Positions 43,105 to 52,133 of a DNA stretch of 61,554 bases are shown here, in pieces; the stretch's first letter is position 1; each line of letters opens with the position of its first letter. The DNA is from an uncultured Elusimicrobiales bacterium. GTDB lineage: Bacteria; Elusimicrobiota; Elusimicrobia; Elusimicrobiales; Elusimicrobiaceae. The notes below the pieces were generated by a model that saw only the letters and a program-made list of their open reading frames with translations, did not search any database and had not been told where the DNA came from. Location: positions 1 to 61,554 of the forward strand of contig CALUZQ010000006.1 in NCBI GenBank assembly GCA_944325225.1. Reading direction: 5' to 3'. A program made the position numbers and the translations under genes.

Positions 43105-43806
43105 ATGCCTTTTCAGAAGCAAATCAATAAAACCTTGGCGCTCGGTGTGCCCGGTTCTTACTACGACACCACCCCGCGCCGTGCCACTTCTTATGTGGCA
43201 GTAGCCAACGGGGCTGTGTTGCCGGCTTTCGGTTGCGTAGCCACCAAATCCGCCGAAGGCGTAGCCAAAATCGGCGGAACTGGTGCCTTTTTGGGCGTTT
43301 TTGCTGACCCCAAAAGCACTCCGCTTATTGGCGGTCTAGAACCGAGTCTGAGCATTAAAAGCGGAACAGAAGTGGGCGTTTGCTATTTCGGCCACATCGT
43401 AGTGAAAACTGCCGCCGCTGTTACGGCCGACTCTTCTCTGCCCATTTACAACACCACCACGGGCGAAATCAGCGCCGTAGCCGCTGGTACCGCGAGCACC
43501 GGAGAAGGATACGCCTTTATCCCGAATGCCCGCTTTGCATTTTTTGACGCCGATAAAACGCAGGATTTGCTGGAGTGTTTGCGCAATTACCAACGCAAAT
43601 ACGACGCGAATAAGATGATTTTTAGCAAGGAGCCGCTTCATAACTGGGCCAGCCACGGGGCGGACGCTTTTCGCTATATGGCCCAAGGGTATAGCAGGTA
43701 TTTGGCTAAACCCGTGCCGCAACAAATTACGCGGCCCGAAGGAATTACTTTTAACGATATGCGCAAGCATTTACGCAGGCGCATTACTTCAATAGAGCAT
43801 TATTAA
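43105..43806 (+). CDS. Chimeric protein: cement/decoration protein fused to terminase C-terminus
   Basis: 233 residues. Residues ~1-150 (ALGVPGSYYDTTPRRATSYV, VLPAFGCVATKSAEGVAKIG, FLGVFADPKSTPLIGG, GTEVGVCYFGHIVVKT) follow the phage structural cement/decoration family. From ~152 the sequence becomes LLECLRNYQRKYDANKMIFS, KEPLHNWASHGADAFRYMAQ and GYSRY, the end of a podovirus-type large terminase (nuclease domain C-terminus). These two proteins are never normally joined. It marks the seam between two phage genomes, most likely a deletion joining gene parts in frame; an assembly join is the alternative. Confidence 0.85.
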   Translation: MPFQKQINKTLALGVPGSYYDTTPRRATSYVAVANGAVLPAFGCVATKSAEGVAKIGGTGAFLGVFADPKSTPLIGGLEPSLSIKSGTEVGVCYFGHIVVKTAAAVTADSSLPIYNTTTGEISAVAAGTASTGEGYAFIPNARFAFFDADKTQDLLECLRNYQRKYDANKMIFSKEPLHNWASHGADAFRYMAQGYSRYLAKPVPQQITRPEGITFNDMRKHLRRRITSIEHY

Positions 43807-43809
43807 AAA

Positions 43810-44541
43810 ATGACAACACTGGCACAAGCATTGATAAAGTACGGACGCCCGTTTTGGAGCGCGATAGGAGATGATAATGCCGCCAGCGTGGCCGGCTCAA
43901 CACAAATGCTGAGCGACTACCTTTTCGGTCCGGAAGCAACCGACGCACAACGCTCTTTTGAGGCGGGGCGGCGGGCCTTTAAGCAAGGTTTGCGCAAGGT
44001 GCGCTATGAAAACCCATACGGAGCGTTTGCGGCAGAAATGGCCGGAAATATGGCTCTTTGGGGGATTGGAGATTATGGAACAAGAAAGGCATTTGGAAAA
44101 ATGGCGGGCGCTTTTAACCGCTGGGACGCTGCCCGTGGGGAAAGAGCACTGCGCAAAGCGTTGGAAAGGGGATTTTTTCCAATGGACATCACGACAGGGC
44201 GCCTTAGCAGGCAAAGAATGCAAGAAATAAACCAAATGCGGCGCAGCCAGGGATTTGAAGAACTAACAGACAGACGGGTAGTTTGGCCAACCCATGTACA
44301 AAGACATGTCTGGCAAAAGCGCATATTGGGCGATAGAGTAAGTCCGGCCAAGGTGGCCAACTGGCAAAGGGAAGTGTTTTTTGGACCTAATAGCAGGGTA
44401 TATCCTAACCCGAAATATCCGGGGATAACGCAGTTGCGCGCACCCAGCGCAGAAAAAGTGCTGCGCGGGTTTTTGACCAAAGAGACCAAAACGGGAAGAA
44501 CCAAGGCAACCAGTATATTGAGGAGCAGAGCCCCTAAATAG
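43810..44541 (+). CDS. Polymorphic effector A (shared N-domain, variable C-domain)
   Basis: 243 residues. The first ~80 (LAQALIKYGRPFWSAIGDDN, AASVAGSTQ, RSFEAGRRAFKQGLRKVRYE, NPYGAFAAEMAGN) are almost identical to the gene at 52134; the C-terminal ~160 are unrelated to it and include VVWPTHVQRHVWQKRILGDR, REVFFGPNSRVYPNPKYPGI and a basic tail. The N-domain resembles the Gly/Ala-rich start of phage ejection proteins (YENPYG..AEMAGN). This conserved-head/variable-tail layout is that of polymorphic toxins. Inference: delivered from the virion into the host. Small RNA 3 ends at its stop. Confidence 0.75.
   Translation: MTTLAQALIKYGRPFWSAIGDDNAASVAGSTQMLSDYLFGPEATDAQRSFEAGRRAFKQGLRKVRYENPYGAFAAEMAGNMALWGIGDYGTRKAFGKMAGAFNRWDAARGERALRKALERGFFPMDITTGRLSRQRMQEINQMRRSQGFEELTDRRVVWPTHVQRHVWQKRILGDRVSPAKVANWQREVFFGPNSRVYPNPKYPGITQLRAPSAEKVLRGFLTKETKTGRTKATSILRSRAPK
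43820..44051 (+). repeat. 232-bp direct repeat, copy 1 (second copy 52144-52375)
   Basis: Encodes the common N-domain of effectors A and B. By eye more than 90 percent identical over 232 bp, offset 8324 bp, same orientation, ending sharply after AATAT. It allows recombination that swaps the variable ends or deletes the portal-to-gp10 genes between. Confidence 0.93.
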
Positions 44542-44664
44542 ACAAAAAAAGAGAGCTGACCGGATGGACTCGCCTCCCCATCATCGCAAGTATATTTGAG
44601 CTCTTGAATATACCCCGGCAGCCAAGCGAGCAGTACATCTTTTCTGCAGTTCGGTCAACTCTCT
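44541..44664 (-). ncRNA. Putative small RNA 3, convergent to effector A
   Basis: About 124 nt. 5' AGAGAGTTGACCG (44652-44664) pairs with 3' CGGTCAGCTCTCT (44550-44562), 13 positions with one G-T-type change, then TTTTTTTG, ending at the effector stop codon (44539-44541). Interior GGGGTATATTCAAGAGCTCA / AATATACT can form a second stem. Confidence 0.82.
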
Positions 44665-44669
44665 TACAT

Positions 44670-44698
44670 AGTATAGCGGAAAGGAGATGTTTTGTCAA
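44670..44698 (-). promoter_or_regulatory. Promoter of small RNA 3
   Basis: Minus strand TTGACA (44693-44698, full consensus), 17 bp, TATACT (44670-44675). The strongest of the set. Confidence 0.85.
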
Positions 44699-44731
44699 TT
44701 GGTTAAAGCGGAAAAAACAATTAGGAGCAAA

Positions 44732-45040
44732 ATGAATAGCTACAACGACAAAGAAGTAAAAACACAACTGAAAAGAGATTTAGCCGCCCTGGGAGCGGCC
44801 GCACCTGCTTATGAAGGGGCGGAAAACATTCGCACCTTGCTGGCCTACTTAAACCGCTATTGCGGAGCGTATTTGCGCGGACTTAAAAACAAGGGAATTA
44901 TCCGTTCCTTTCGTTTTGGCATTAGCCCGGTGTTTTTTTGGCATCCCAAATTGCGCGTGATTACAAAAACGGGTAAAAGTATAGATTTTGCCTTATCCGG
45001 GCTGTACAAGCTGCGCCCGGTTATCTTTAGGGGGAACTGA
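44732..45040 (+). CDS. Small phage protein, unknown function
   Basis: 102 residues from ATG 44732 behind TAGGAGC; the frame is open further upstream over the small RNA 3 promoter but has no RBS there. Basic protein with FRFGISPVFFWHPKLRVITK in the middle and no known domain. TGATG overlap with the portal gene, so translation is coupled. Its place between terminase end and portal is variable in podoviruses. Confidence 0.75.
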   Translation: MNSYNDKEVKTQLKRDLAALGAAAPAYEGAENIRTLLAYLNRYCGAYLRGLKNKGIIRSFRFGISPVFFWHPKLRVITKTGKSIDFALSGLYKLRPVIFRGN

Positions 45041-46998
45041 TGAAAAGCGTTGGCTATTATCAAAAATTGCTGCAGAGCGCCTGGAACAAAAGCGAAAAGT
45101 GGCGCAAAGAAGCCAAAGAGGTGTGGACTACCTACAACGATGCGCGGCGGTTTAATGTTTTGTACTCCAATACGGATTTGTTGTTGGGGGCGCTTGCCAG
45201 CCCGTCGCCTAAACCGGTAATCCGCGTACGGTTTGCCAAACAAACGGACGGCAGCGAAAGCGAACGCACGCTGGCCCGTACCGCAGCGGAAGCGGCCGAA
45301 AGAGCCGTTGTGTACAACAATGACCAATTTGACCTAAAGCAGGAAACGCACGCCTCCGTGCTGGAAGCCTTGTTGTCCGGCCGCGGGATTTTGCGCGTAA
45401 GCTATGAGCCGCAAATCGTGCAGGAAACGGTTTCCCGCCCGTTGATTGCCCCTACCGGTGCGACGGTGGGCGAAACGGAAGAAACGGTGGAACACATCGG
45501 CGAGCAGAAAGTAACCTTGCAGAGTGTGGCGTTTGATGAGTTTTTATGCTCCGACGCCAAACGCTGGGAAGAAGTATGGTGGGTGGCTTTTAGGCACTTA
45601 ATGGATAAGGCGGAATTGAAAGATAAATTCGGCTCCGCCGCCGAAAACGCCCCGCTGGCTTACCGCGAAGAAAACGACCCCCAAGACAAACGCTGCGTGC
45701 GCGAACTGGCCGAAGTGTGGGAAGTGTGGGATAAGCGCGAACGGGCGGTGGTGTTTTTTGTAAAAGACTATGCAAGCTACCTTTCCCGCGAAGAAGACCC
45801 GTATGGGCTGGAGGGATTTTTTCCGATTACGCGGCCGCTGCAGTTTGTGCAGGGGCGAGATTTAACCCCCGTGCCGGAATACCGCCTGTACCGCAAAACG
45901 GCCTTGGAGCTGACGCGCATCGCCAAACGAATGGACGATTTGGTAACCAATATCCGCGCCAACGCTCTGTATGCGGGGGAATTTAAAGACGAACTGGAAG
46001 CCCTTAACAACGCCGAAGACAACACGGCTATCCCGGTGGGGGAAAGCTTTGCAAGTATAGCAGAAAGAGGGGGGATCGCTTCGCTGGTGGCCGAGTACCC
46101 CAACCAGGGTAAAACGCAGGTGCTGGCCGTGCTGGAACAACGAAAACAAAGCACGCTTTCTGAAATTTACGATATTACCGGCATTGCCGATATCCTGCGC
46201 GGATCCAGCGACCCGGCCGAAACCGCTCAGGCACAGCGTATTAAAGGGCAGTTTGGCTCTATTCGCCTAAAAGCGCGCCAGCAGGCCGTGCAGTATTTTA
46301 TCCGCGATGCCTTCCGCCTCGTGGCGGAACTGGTGTGCGAGCATTTTACCCTGGAAAACTTACAGCGCGTAAGCGGCCTTGTTTTGCCCTCGCGCGCCCA
46401 AAAAGAAGAAGCCCTTTCGGCCAGCCAAATGGGCCGTCCGCTGCCAGGGCCCGTTGCCCAGCTGGTGCAAAAACCCGCTTGGGAAGAGGTGCTGGCCGTG
46501 CTTCGGGCGGACCGCCTGCGCGCCTGCACGCTGGAAGTGGAAAGCTCGTCCACCGCGTTTGACGAAACACAGCAAGACAAAGAAGCCCGCTTGACCTTGT
46601 TCAAAACGACTTCTGACTTGTTAAATGCTTCCTTGCCTTTTATGCAGCAAAACCCCGAATTTATTGACGCCGTAAAAGCCAATGTGCTTTTTGCGGTGGA
46701 CGCGTTCCCGCAGAGCCGGGTGTTAAAAGAGGCCTACGAAAACGCCTTTGCCGCATGGGAAGCGCGCGTGAAAACACCTCAGCCGCAGACCCCCACCCCG
46801 GAGCAAATGCTCGCGCAGGCAGAACAGTTAAAGGCACAGGCCGAGATAATGACCGCACAGGCGCGCGCCGCGGAAGCGCAGGTAAAGCTGGCTCAGGCCG
46901 GGGAAAAGATAAAACTGGACCAGGCCAAGCTGATAAAAGACACCCAAAAGGACGCCGCACAACTGGCTTTGGAAAGCGCCAAAATAAGCTTGAAGTAA
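45040..46998 (+). CDS. Portal protein, P22-like
   Basis: 652 residues. Dodecameric portal at one capsid vertex. The wing and stem region contains KPVIRVRFAKQTDGSESERT, LLSGRGILRVSYEPQIV and SVAFDEFLCSDAKRWEEVWW; the clip/crown region has EYRLYRKTALELTRIAKRMD and DITGIADILRGSSDPAETAQ, then AQRIKGQFGSIRLKARQQAV. The C-terminal ~65 residues are an Ala/Gln/Lys helical repeat (AEQLKAQAEIMTAQARAAEA) like the P22 portal barrel. It belongs to the second phage module and differs from the portal-like gene at 37434. Confidence 0.9.
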   Translation: MKSVGYYQKLLQSAWNKSEKWRKEAKEVWTTYNDARRFNVLYSNTDLLLGALASPSPKPVIRVRFAKQTDGSESERTLARTAAEAAERAVVYNNDQFDLKQETHASVLEALLSGRGILRVSYEPQIVQETVSRPLIAPTGATVGETEETVEHIGEQKVTLQSVAFDEFLCSDAKRWEEVWWVAFRHLMDKAELKDKFGSAAENAPLAYREENDPQDKRCVRELAEVWEVWDKRERAVVFFVKDYASYLSREEDPYGLEGFFPITRPLQFVQGRDLTPVPEYRLYRKTALELTRIAKRMDDLVTNIRANALYAGEFKDELEALNNAEDNTAIPVGESFASIAERGGIASLVAEYPNQGKTQVLAVLEQRKQSTLSEIYDITGIADILRGSSDPAETAQAQRIKGQFGSIRLKARQQAVQYFIRDAFRLVAELVCEHFTLENLQRVSGLVLPSRAQKEEALSASQMGRPLPGPVAQLVQKPAWEEVLAVLRADRLRACTLEVESSSTAFDETQQDKEARLTLFKTTSDLLNASLPFMQQNPEFIDAVKANVLFAVDAFPQSRVLKEAYENAFAAWEARVKTPQPQTPTPEQMLAQAEQLKAQAEIMTAQARAAEAQVKLAQAGEKIKLDQAKLIKDTQKDAAQLALESAKISLK

Positions 46999-47044
46999 CC
47001 ATTTGAAGTACCGTAGCCGATAGAACGGTGAAACGGGAGGATAT

Positions 47045-48046
47045 ATGCAAGAACACGAAATAAACGACAGTCTGACGGATAACGAGCCGAAAGATGAAGT
47101 CATTACGGCGGACGGGTTAATCGCCCAGGCCGAAGAAGAACTGGAAGCCGCCGACGCGGAACCCCCAAACGGAACAAACCAAACACCGGGGCAAGCCGCC
47201 AACGCGGAAAACCAGGAGCAAAAAGAACACCGGGAAAAACTGGAAAAAATGATTGCCAGCTGGCCGGAAGAAGACAAAAAACTGTTTGCTTCCGCCCCCG
47301 AGAACCTGCGGGATTTGTTGGGAAAATACTACCACCTTTTCCAGGCCGACCATACCAAAAAAACTCAGCAAGCCGCCGCTATGCGCGCGGAACTGGAAGC
47401 GGAATTGGCCGAGCTTAGACCCGTAGTGACGGGCAGATTCCAAAATATGCAAGAATTTGCCTCGTTTGTTTCCGACGCAAGACGCTTTGAAGAAGAATTA
47501 AAGCGAAATCCGCTTCGCACATTAAGCATGCTGGCGCAGCAGGCGGGTATAAGCTTGCAGCAGCTGCAAGAGTATCAGCCAGATCCTGCCCAAGAGGCCG
47601 TTCGCCCCATTGAGGCAAAGCTGGAACAATTGCAGCACCTGCTCAGCCGGCAAAACTCGACTGCTGCCCCCAATGCGCAACCGCAAGCCAAACCGTGGGA
47701 AAAAGCATTGGAAGATTTCGCAGACGCGGTGGACGATAAGGGAAATAAGACACACCCGTACTTCGACGAAGTGGCCCCCGTAATGGGCTACATTATGCGC
47801 CGCGACGGGCACGAAGATATGGAAAAAGCGTACCGCGAGGCCATCTACAGCTTGCCCAAAGCGCGCGAAGAACTGCTTAAACAGGAACGGCAGCAAGCCG
47901 CGCAACAAAATGCCGAAGTGGAAAAAGCCAAAAAGGCCGCGCAACTGCGTTCACGCACCAACACTGCGCCGCACGCAGGCGGAAACAAAATTAAAAAAAT
48001 TGACGACATCATTGCCCTGGCGGAAGAAGAACTGGCCGGGCAATAA
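47045..48046 (+). CDS. Scaffolding protein (probable)
   Basis: 333 residues, acidic and helical with no membrane or enzymatic motif: an N-terminal Glu/Asp-rich stretch (DGLIAQAEEELEAADAEPPN), central coils (KKTQQAAAMRAELEAELAEL) and a short basic C-terminal helix (KKAAQLRSRTNTA) ending in IDDIIALAEEELAGQ, which repeats the N-terminal LIAQAEEELE motif. Its position between portal and coat and the charged coil are those of podovirus scaffolds that guide coat assembly and then leave. Confidence 0.8.
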   Translation: MQEHEINDSLTDNEPKDEVITADGLIAQAEEELEAADAEPPNGTNQTPGQAANAENQEQKEHREKLEKMIASWPEEDKKLFASAPENLRDLLGKYYHLFQADHTKKTQQAAAMRAELEAELAELRPVVTGRFQNMQEFASFVSDARRFEEELKRNPLRTLSMLAQQAGISLQQLQEYQPDPAQEAVRPIEAKLEQLQHLLSRQNSTAAPNAQPQAKPWEKALEDFADAVDDKGNKTHPYFDEVAPVMGYIMRRDGHEDMEKAYREAIYSLPKAREELLKQERQQAAQQNAEVEKAKKAAQLRSRTNTAPHAGGNKIKKIDDIIALAEEELAGQ

Positions 48047-48055
48047 GGAGATGAA

Positions 48056-49024
48056 ATGAGTAACTTTACCGACTTGGTTGTAACGACCCTTCGCAAATGG
48101 AGCGATACGCTGGCCGACAATGTAACCGCCCATTCGCCGCTTCTTTCGCGGCTGAAAGAATTGGACGCCATCGTAAAAGAAGATGGCGGCGTGGCCTTGG
48201 AAGAAGACATTATGTACGCCGAAAACGGCACGTTTAAGTGGTATAGCGGATATGAACTTTTGGACATTTCCGCTTCCGATGTGCTGACTTCGGCCGTGTT
48301 CCCCTGGAAGCAGGCCAATGCCAACGTGGTGATTTCCGGCTTGGAAATGCGCAACAACAGCGCTACCAAGCAAAAAAAACATAATTTGCTCAAGAGCAAA
48401 ATGTTAAACGCCGAAATCACGATGAAAAACAATGTGGCCAAAAGTTCCTATTCCGATGGAACCGGCGACGGCGGAAAAGAACTGACGGGGCTGCAGGCGT
48501 TGGTGTCCGACAATCCGGAATCCTCCAGCGTAGGCGGCATTAACGCCGCGGAATACGCTTTCTGGAGAAACCAAGCTTACAGCTTTGCCACCGAGGCCGC
48601 CGTGGAAGAAGGAACGCCCACGCCCGAGCAAATGCTGGCAGCCATGGACGAAATGATGATCCGCACCACGCGCAACAGCGATAGGCCGGATTTGATTATT
48701 TCCAGCGCGGACTATTACCGCTTGTATAAAGCGGCGGTAGTAAATATGAAGCGCATTGTGGATGGGAAAACCAAAATCGGCGATGCGTCCTTCCCGGCGG
48801 TGGAGTTTGAAGGCGTGCCGGTGGTGTACGACAGCTTCTGCCCGGCGGGCCATATGTACTTTTTGAATACCCGCTATTTGAAGCTGCGCCCCCACAAAGA
48901 CGCGTTCTTTACACTGGATGAAGAACGCCTGCCCGTCAACCAGGACGCAAAGGTGTTCCCGATGATTTTCCAGGGGAACTTTACCATTTCCAACCGCAAC
49001 TTGCAGGGCGTTATTACCGCCTAG
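48056..49024 (+). CDS. Major capsid (coat) protein
   Basis: 322 residues. Order and sequence type fit HK97-fold coats: N-terminal helix FTDLVVTTLRKWSDTLADNV, ALEEDIMYAENGTFKWYSGY, NAEITMKNNVAKSSYSDGTG, a P-domain-like LIISSADYYRLYKAAVVNMK and ending MIFQGNFTISNRNLQGVITA. RBS AAGGAG. It is followed by a GC hairpin (49031-49049) that may protect the abundant coat message. The next gene is a possible decoration protein. Confidence 0.9.
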   Translation: MSNFTDLVVTTLRKWSDTLADNVTAHSPLLSRLKELDAIVKEDGGVALEEDIMYAENGTFKWYSGYELLDISASDVLTSAVFPWKQANANVVISGLEMRNNSATKQKKHNLLKSKMLNAEITMKNNVAKSSYSDGTGDGGKELTGLQALVSDNPESSSVGGINAAEYAFWRNQAYSFATEAAVEEGTPTPEQMLAAMDEMMIRTTRNSDRPDLIISSADYYRLYKAAVVNMKRIVDGKTKIGDASFPAVEFEGVPVVYDSFCPAGHMYFLNTRYLKLRPHKDAFFTLDEERLPVNQDAKVFPMIFQGNFTISNRNLQGVITA

Positions 49025-49030
49025 TTGCCA

Positions 49031-49049
49031 GGGGCGCGCACTGCGCCCC
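49031..49049 (+). other. Hairpin after coat gene
   Basis: GGGGCGC / GCGCCCC with a 5-nt loop directly after the coat stop; no T-tract. Probable mRNA stabiliser or pause. Confidence 0.6.
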
Positions 49050-49066
49050 CAACCTAAGGAGAAACT

Positions 49067-49336
49067 ATGCTTAAATTCACTTCGGCCGTCAGTTCGGCCG
49101 CCGCACAAGCGGAAGATACGCCCAGCCAGGAACTGGGGGCCAAGCTGCTTACCACGGATGGAAAAGTGGCTATTTATGTGCAGGCATCGGAGGATATTTC
49201 CAAAGAAACCGCCTGCAAAGTGTTGGAAACCGGAAAAGCCGCTTTAAGCGGAACCGGGATTTCCTGCAAATCGGACTATGCCATCGGAAAAGACCAGTAC
49301 GGCTTTGTGGTCTATTCCCTGCCGACGGCTGCTTAA
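49067..49336 (+). CDS. Small virion protein, possible decoration protein
   Basis: 89 residues; Ala/Ser/Lys-rich with LGAKLLTTDGKVAIYVQASE and YAIGKDQYGFVVYSLPTAA. No signal peptide or enzyme motif. RBS AAGGAG. Small proteins in this place after the coat often cover the capsid; the family is not recognised. Confidence 0.7.
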   Translation: MLKFTSAVSSAAAQAEDTPSQELGAKLLTTDGKVAIYVQASEDISKETACKVLETGKAALSGTGISCKSDYAIGKDQYGFVVYSLPTAA

Positions 49337-49344
49337 CGGTAATA

Positions 49345-49370
49345 ATCCCGCCGGAAAACCCCGGCGGGAT
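49345..49370 (+). other. Strong intercistronic hairpin
   Basis: ATCCCGCCGG / CCGGCGGGAT, 10 bp perfect with a 6-nt loop. No T-run follows, so partial termination or message protection after the coat/decoration genes is more likely than full termination. Confidence 0.65.
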
Positions 49371-49387
49371 AATTGGAGAGGATTTTT

Positions 49388-49846
49388 ATGGAACAAGTGT
49401 TCAAAGAAATGTATGGAACGGATTACAAAGAAACCTGCGGGGTTCTTTCGGTGTTGGATGCCAATACCGGCAGTTTTAAGACCGTGCGCGAAAAGGGCGT
49501 GTTTGGCCGTTTTGCCCGCGTGAAACAGTTAAACGGCTTTAAGATCCGCCAAAACGGAGCTCCCGTTTACGACGAATGCGTGATTTGCCAAATTAAAATC
49601 TCCTCGTCAGTAAACAAAGATGTGGTTTCCCACAAGGTAACCGGTGTGAAAGGTGCGGAACTGAAAAAACGCTTTGCAGAAAGCTGGGCCGATTTTGAAA
49701 AACTGGAAAAAGCGGCCCTCAAAGCCGACGCGGAAAAGAAAGCCGCGGCACAGAAAGAGGCCCTCAAAGAAAAAGACGCGGCCGAAGAAAAAAAGAAAGA
49801 AGCCGCGGAAAAAGAGACCAAACCCAAAACGGCCCAAGGTAAATAA
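49388..49846 (+). CDS. Phage protein with Lys/Glu/Ala C-terminal coil, unknown function
   Basis: 152 residues from ATG 49388 (GGAGAGG upstream). N-terminal ~85 are a compact domain (EMYGTDYKETCGVLSVLDAN, FGRFARVKQLNGFKIRQNGA), the rest is a highly charged coiled coil of Lys, Glu and Ala. The coil's base composition makes minus-strand frames look open, which are artefacts. Located between coat and the gp4-like gene. Confidence 0.75.
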   Translation: MEQVFKEMYGTDYKETCGVLSVLDANTGSFKTVREKGVFGRFARVKQLNGFKIRQNGAPVYDECVICQIKISSSVNKDVVSHKVTGVKGAELKKRFAESWADFEKLEKAALKADAEKKAAAQKEALKEKDAAEEKKKEAAEKETKPKTAQGK

Positions 49847-49849
49847 ATT

Positions 49850-50572
49850 ATGACCGCCCTAAAAATAATCCAAGAAATTGCGAAGGTATTGGGGCTGGAT
49901 ATCCCCAATACGCTGACGAACACCAACGACGCTTCTGCCCAGCGGCTACTGGGCATTGTAAACCGCGTGTTGGACGCGGCCCTAAACAGCTACGGCTGGC
50001 AGGAGTTGCAAAAACAGGTTATTTTTAGGGCGGATACCAACCAAAACGCCTACAACGAAAAAACGGGCGGGCTGGCTCTTGGTTCTTTGGCGCCCGATTT
50101 CGGCCTTGCCTTGACGCCGCAAATTTATGAAATGGGCTCCTCTACCCCGGTGCGCTATCTAACGCCGGACGAATACACGCGGATGTTGGTGTCGGGAACG
50201 GGTGCGGCCGACAAGTATTTTACCGTTATGGGCGGAGAACTCGTGTTTTTGCCCAAGCTGGAAAGCAACGGGTGGAAGGGCGTGCTGCGCTACCGCAGTA
50301 AATTTGGCGCCCTGGCCGCTGACGGTACGCCCAAACGGGCTTTTGACAAAGACGACGACACCACCCCGCTTGACGAGGAACTGCTGGTTTTGGGTGGGGT
50401 GTACCGTTTTAAGCAGGAAATGGGCTACGACTATGCAGACGCCCAGCAAGATTACGAAAAATGCCTGGCCGGGCTGAAAGCGCGCAATACCTATGCGCCC
50501 ATTTTGCGTGGGGCTGACCCGGACGCACCGCAACTGCGCGTGAATTTGCCCGATACCGGGGCAGGAGCTTAG
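49850..50572 (+). CDS. P22 gp4-like head-completion/tail adaptor protein
   Basis: 240 residues. Starts with a helical segment ALKIIQEIAKVLGLDIPNTL, SAQRLLGIVNRVLDAALNSY followed by GWQELQK, then FGLALTPQIYEMGSSTPVRY and LTPDEYTRMLV, and ends ELLVLGGVYRFKQEMGYDYA followed by DAQQDYEKCLAGLKAR. This is the typical profile of the adaptor that closes the portal after packaging in P22-like phages. It precedes the gp10-like gene by 1 bp. Confidence 0.82.
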   Translation: MTALKIIQEIAKVLGLDIPNTLTNTNDASAQRLLGIVNRVLDAALNSYGWQELQKQVIFRADTNQNAYNEKTGGLALGSLAPDFGLALTPQIYEMGSSTPVRYLTPDEYTRMLVSGTGAADKYFTVMGGELVFLPKLESNGWKGVLRYRSKFGALAADGTPKRAFDKDDDTTPLDEELLVLGGVYRFKQEMGYDYADAQQDYEKCLAGLKARNTYAPILRGADPDAPQLRVNLPDTGAGA

Positions 50573-50573
50573 T

Positions 50574-52121
50574 ATGAGAAAACCGCTGCGCCCTACCAAT
50601 AAAGATTTGCGCCGTGCTACGGCGTCGTTTTCCGCGCCGGTGCTGGGGTGGAATACGCGCGATAATCTGACGGGGATGGATCCGCGCTTTGCGCGCGAGT
50701 TGGAAAATATGGTGGTGGACGGCGGGTGCATTCGCGTACGAAAAGGGTTTGCCCTGGCGGCGGCGTGCAGCGACTTGCCGGAAATGCTGGCCGCGTATGA
50801 TTACGGAACCGTAAAAAAATTATTTACGGCCGCGGCCAATAAAATTTGGGAAGTTGATTTTACGAGCCATACGCTTATCAAGCGGGCGGAAGGGTTTTTG
50901 AGTAACCGCTAGAACACCGTTTTTTATAAAGGGCTTTTGTACTTTTTAAACGGGCAGGATTCCGTGCAGGTGTTTGACGGGGAAACTATACAAGCCGCCG
51001 CTTTTACCCAGGCGGGCGAAAATGAAGAACAGACCCCGCTGGATACCGCCCCTTTTTTTGCGGGGGCATTGTACAAAAACAGGTTGTTCTTTTTGGAACG
51101 GGAAAGCTTGCGGTTTTGGTACACCAAAGACGCAGGTGCGGTGCAGGGGGAAATGCTGGCTTTTGATTTGGCACAAATAGCCCGCTTGGGCGGGCATTTG
51201 GTGTGTGCGGCGGGGTGGACATACAGCGTGGCTTCCGGTGCGCAGGAAAGCCAAATTTTATTTATTACTTCGGAAGGAGAAGTGTTGGTGTACGCCGGGG
51301 ACAACCCCAGTGAAATAGACGCCTGGACGCTGCGCGGCTTGTACAAAATACCGCGCCCGCTGGGAAAAAAATGCGTGTGCGCGTTGGGCGGCGATTTGGT
51401 GTATTTGGGCGAGAACGGATATTATATGCTTTCGCAGCTGTTATCCGCCCCCGCCGCGCAAAAAACCGCCGCATTTTCGGACGCGATAAACCCTACCTTG
51501 GCGGAGCTTAAAAGCTCGTTTGCCAACTACGGCTGGACGGTTAGACCCTTTCAATCGGACGGGTTGCTCCTGGTAAATGTACCCGAAACGGGTGCGCAGG
51601 CGGTGCAGCATGTGATGAATTTGCAAACAGGCGCGTGGAGCAAATTTACCGGGTTAAATGCGCTTGACTGGGCCGAGCTAAACGGGAAACTGTATTTTTG
51701 CGGCACGGGGGGCGTTTTCCAGGCGCAGACCGGCCAGAACGACAACGGGAAAAGCATTAATTGGCGTTTTATGGGAGCATACAGCACACTGGGCACGCCG
51801 TATGCAAAGGGATTAAAAGAAGTGGTTCTGTTTTACCAGGGCAGGAACGATATGAAATTTGAGGTAAACGCGTCGGTTGATTTTAAAAAAGAATACCGGG
51901 CCTATCAGTCCAGCCCGGCCGCTCCGCAGAGCCAGTGGGACACTTCGCCTTGGGACGAAACCCCCTGGGCTGCCGAAGCGGCTGCCGTAAAGAAAAGGAT
52001 TATTTTGCGCCTGACGCAAGGAACCTACTTTAGCTTGGGCGCAAGCGGCGCGCTGTTAAACAGCGAGGCAAACCTGCTGGGATATGATGTGTTTTTTGAG
52101 CAAAGCAAAAATTTGGCGTAA
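50574..52121 (+). pseudogene. P22 gp10-like tail hub protein interrupted by an in-frame TAG
   Basis: Two stretches in one frame: 112 residues (ASFSAPVLGWNTRDNLTGMD, ENMVVDGGCIRVRKGFALAA) up to TAG 50910-50912, then without any shift NTVFYKGLLYFLNGQDSVQV to 52121. Family proteins read through this point with a Trp or similar (SN.W..V.F...LYFLNG.D), so the stop probably replaced one sense codon, for example TGG to TAG. The second part has no convincing start (50937 lacks an RBS). Other late genes end in TAG, so TAG is not simply recoded. The prophage should be tail-defective unless the codon is suppressed. Confidence 0.82.
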
Positions 52122-52133
52122 AGGAACTGACTT

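Noticed and set aside
50574..52121. TAG recoded to an amino acid throughout the phage
   Set aside because: Coat (49024), gp4-like (50572) and effector genes (40155, 44541) end in TAG where the family proteins end.
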